Positions 5,472 to 5,669 of a DNA stretch of 5,669 nt are shown piece after piece (position 1 is the first letter of the stretch; each line of letters starts with the position of its first letter). A model generated the notes under the pieces. That model was not told where the DNA came from, did not search any database, and saw only the letters and a list, made by a program, of their open reading frames with translations. The position numbers were made by a program, and so were the translations under genes. The DNA comes from Chitinispirillales bacterium. GTDB lineage: Bacteria > Fibrobacterota > Chitinivibrionia > Chitinivibrionales > Chitinispirillaceae. Where the stretch lies: the NCBI GenBank assembly GCA_031254445.1, contig JAIRUL010000122.1, positions 1-5,669 of the forward strand, read 5' to 3'.

Positions 5472-5669
5472 CTAGCCCGCGCGCCCGCCCGCTAAGGCGG
5501 CGGTCGGGTCTGCCGGGACACTGGGCGAACGGGGCGGCAAGCGCCCGCTAACGCAGCGAACCGAGTGGCCGTCGCCCTTGTCGTTGCGAAACTGCCCCAC
5601 AATGTCGCTGTCGTCGCCATCGGTGCGCATGATCCAGTCGAACGCCCTGCCGCCGCCAAAATCCGCGGC
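5472..5669 (-). CDS. C-terminal end of a second FISUMP-domain protein, cut by the window edge
   Basis: This open frame enters from the right edge on the minus strand and ends at TAG (5474-5472), leaving 65 residues. No start lies in the window. Residues 1-40 read as the end of a FISUMP domain: ADFGGG, FDWIMRTDGDD and then GDGHSVRCVS, which parallels GDGYSVRCVRD at the end of the lipoprotein at 109-1363 (seven of the eight residues in GDG-x-SVRCV patterns agree). After SVRCV most FISUMP domains end within a few residues; here a 25-residue tail rich in Pro, Ala, Gly and Arg follows, encoded by GC-rich, palindromic DNA (CCGCC 5485-5489 with GGCGG 5496-5500). The tail may be read-through after loss of an original stop or a small frameshift. 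The strand is shared with the NuoE-like gene, 202 bases downstream, but the AT-rich promoter-like island between them suggests separate transcription. Confidence 0.65.
   Translation of the reverse strand, partial: AADFGGGRAFDWIMRTDGDDSDIVGQFRNDKGDGHSVRCVSGRLPPRSPSVPADPTAALAGGRAG

Overview
The window carries five readable genes plus a sixth cut by the right edge. They suggest a Gram-negative, anaerobic, fermentative bacterium of moderately high GC content, perhaps gut-associated. The clues are a lipobox lipoprotein with a FISUMP domain (the Fibrobacter succinogenes major paralogous domain, also common in Bacteroidota and other anaerobes), a NuoE/HndA-type [2Fe-2S] subunit as used by NADH-linked or bifurcating [FeFe] hydrogenases, and its neighbouring CBS-ATPase regulator. 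I cannot place the organism at phylum level from this sequence.

Layout. Plus strand, left to centre: a lipoprotein with a CsgG-like region and a FISUMP domain (109-1363), split by a one-base excess at a G6A7 run; argininosuccinate lyase argH (1524-2903); and a small Nudix hydrolase (3064-3483). Minus strand, right to centre: the C-terminal end of a second FISUMP protein (5472-5669, cut by the window edge), the NuoE-like subunit (4790-5269), and a protein with two CBS domains and an RsbW-type ATPase domain (3664-4647). The Nudix and CBS-ATPase genes converge on a 180-base gap that holds a long hairpin.

How the genes relate. argH performs the last step of arginine synthesis and seems a stand-alone housekeeping gene. 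The NuoE-like gene and the CBS-ATPase gene are co-oriented and probably functionally linked: NuoE would relay electrons in a hydrogenase or NADH dehydrogenase complex, and the CBS-ATPase protein looks like an adenylate-sensing switch kinase. The flavoprotein and catalytic hydrogenase subunits that often follow in such clusters are absent here. The two FISUMP genes are probably surface proteins of a paralogous family.

The intergenic DNA is rich in structure. It has perfect hairpins after argH (2922-2951, 2982-2998, 3003-3035), between the convergent genes (3582-3609) and between the two redox-linked genes (4703-4744), plus seven degenerate hexamer repeats (4745-4786) whose motif recurs on both sides of the Nudix gene. 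No tRNA, rRNA, transposase or CRISPR array was seen. I found no clearly new multi-gene system; the best leads are the split FISUMP lipoprotein, the second FISUMP fragment, the orphan NuoE/CBS-ATPase pair and the repeat-rich spacers.
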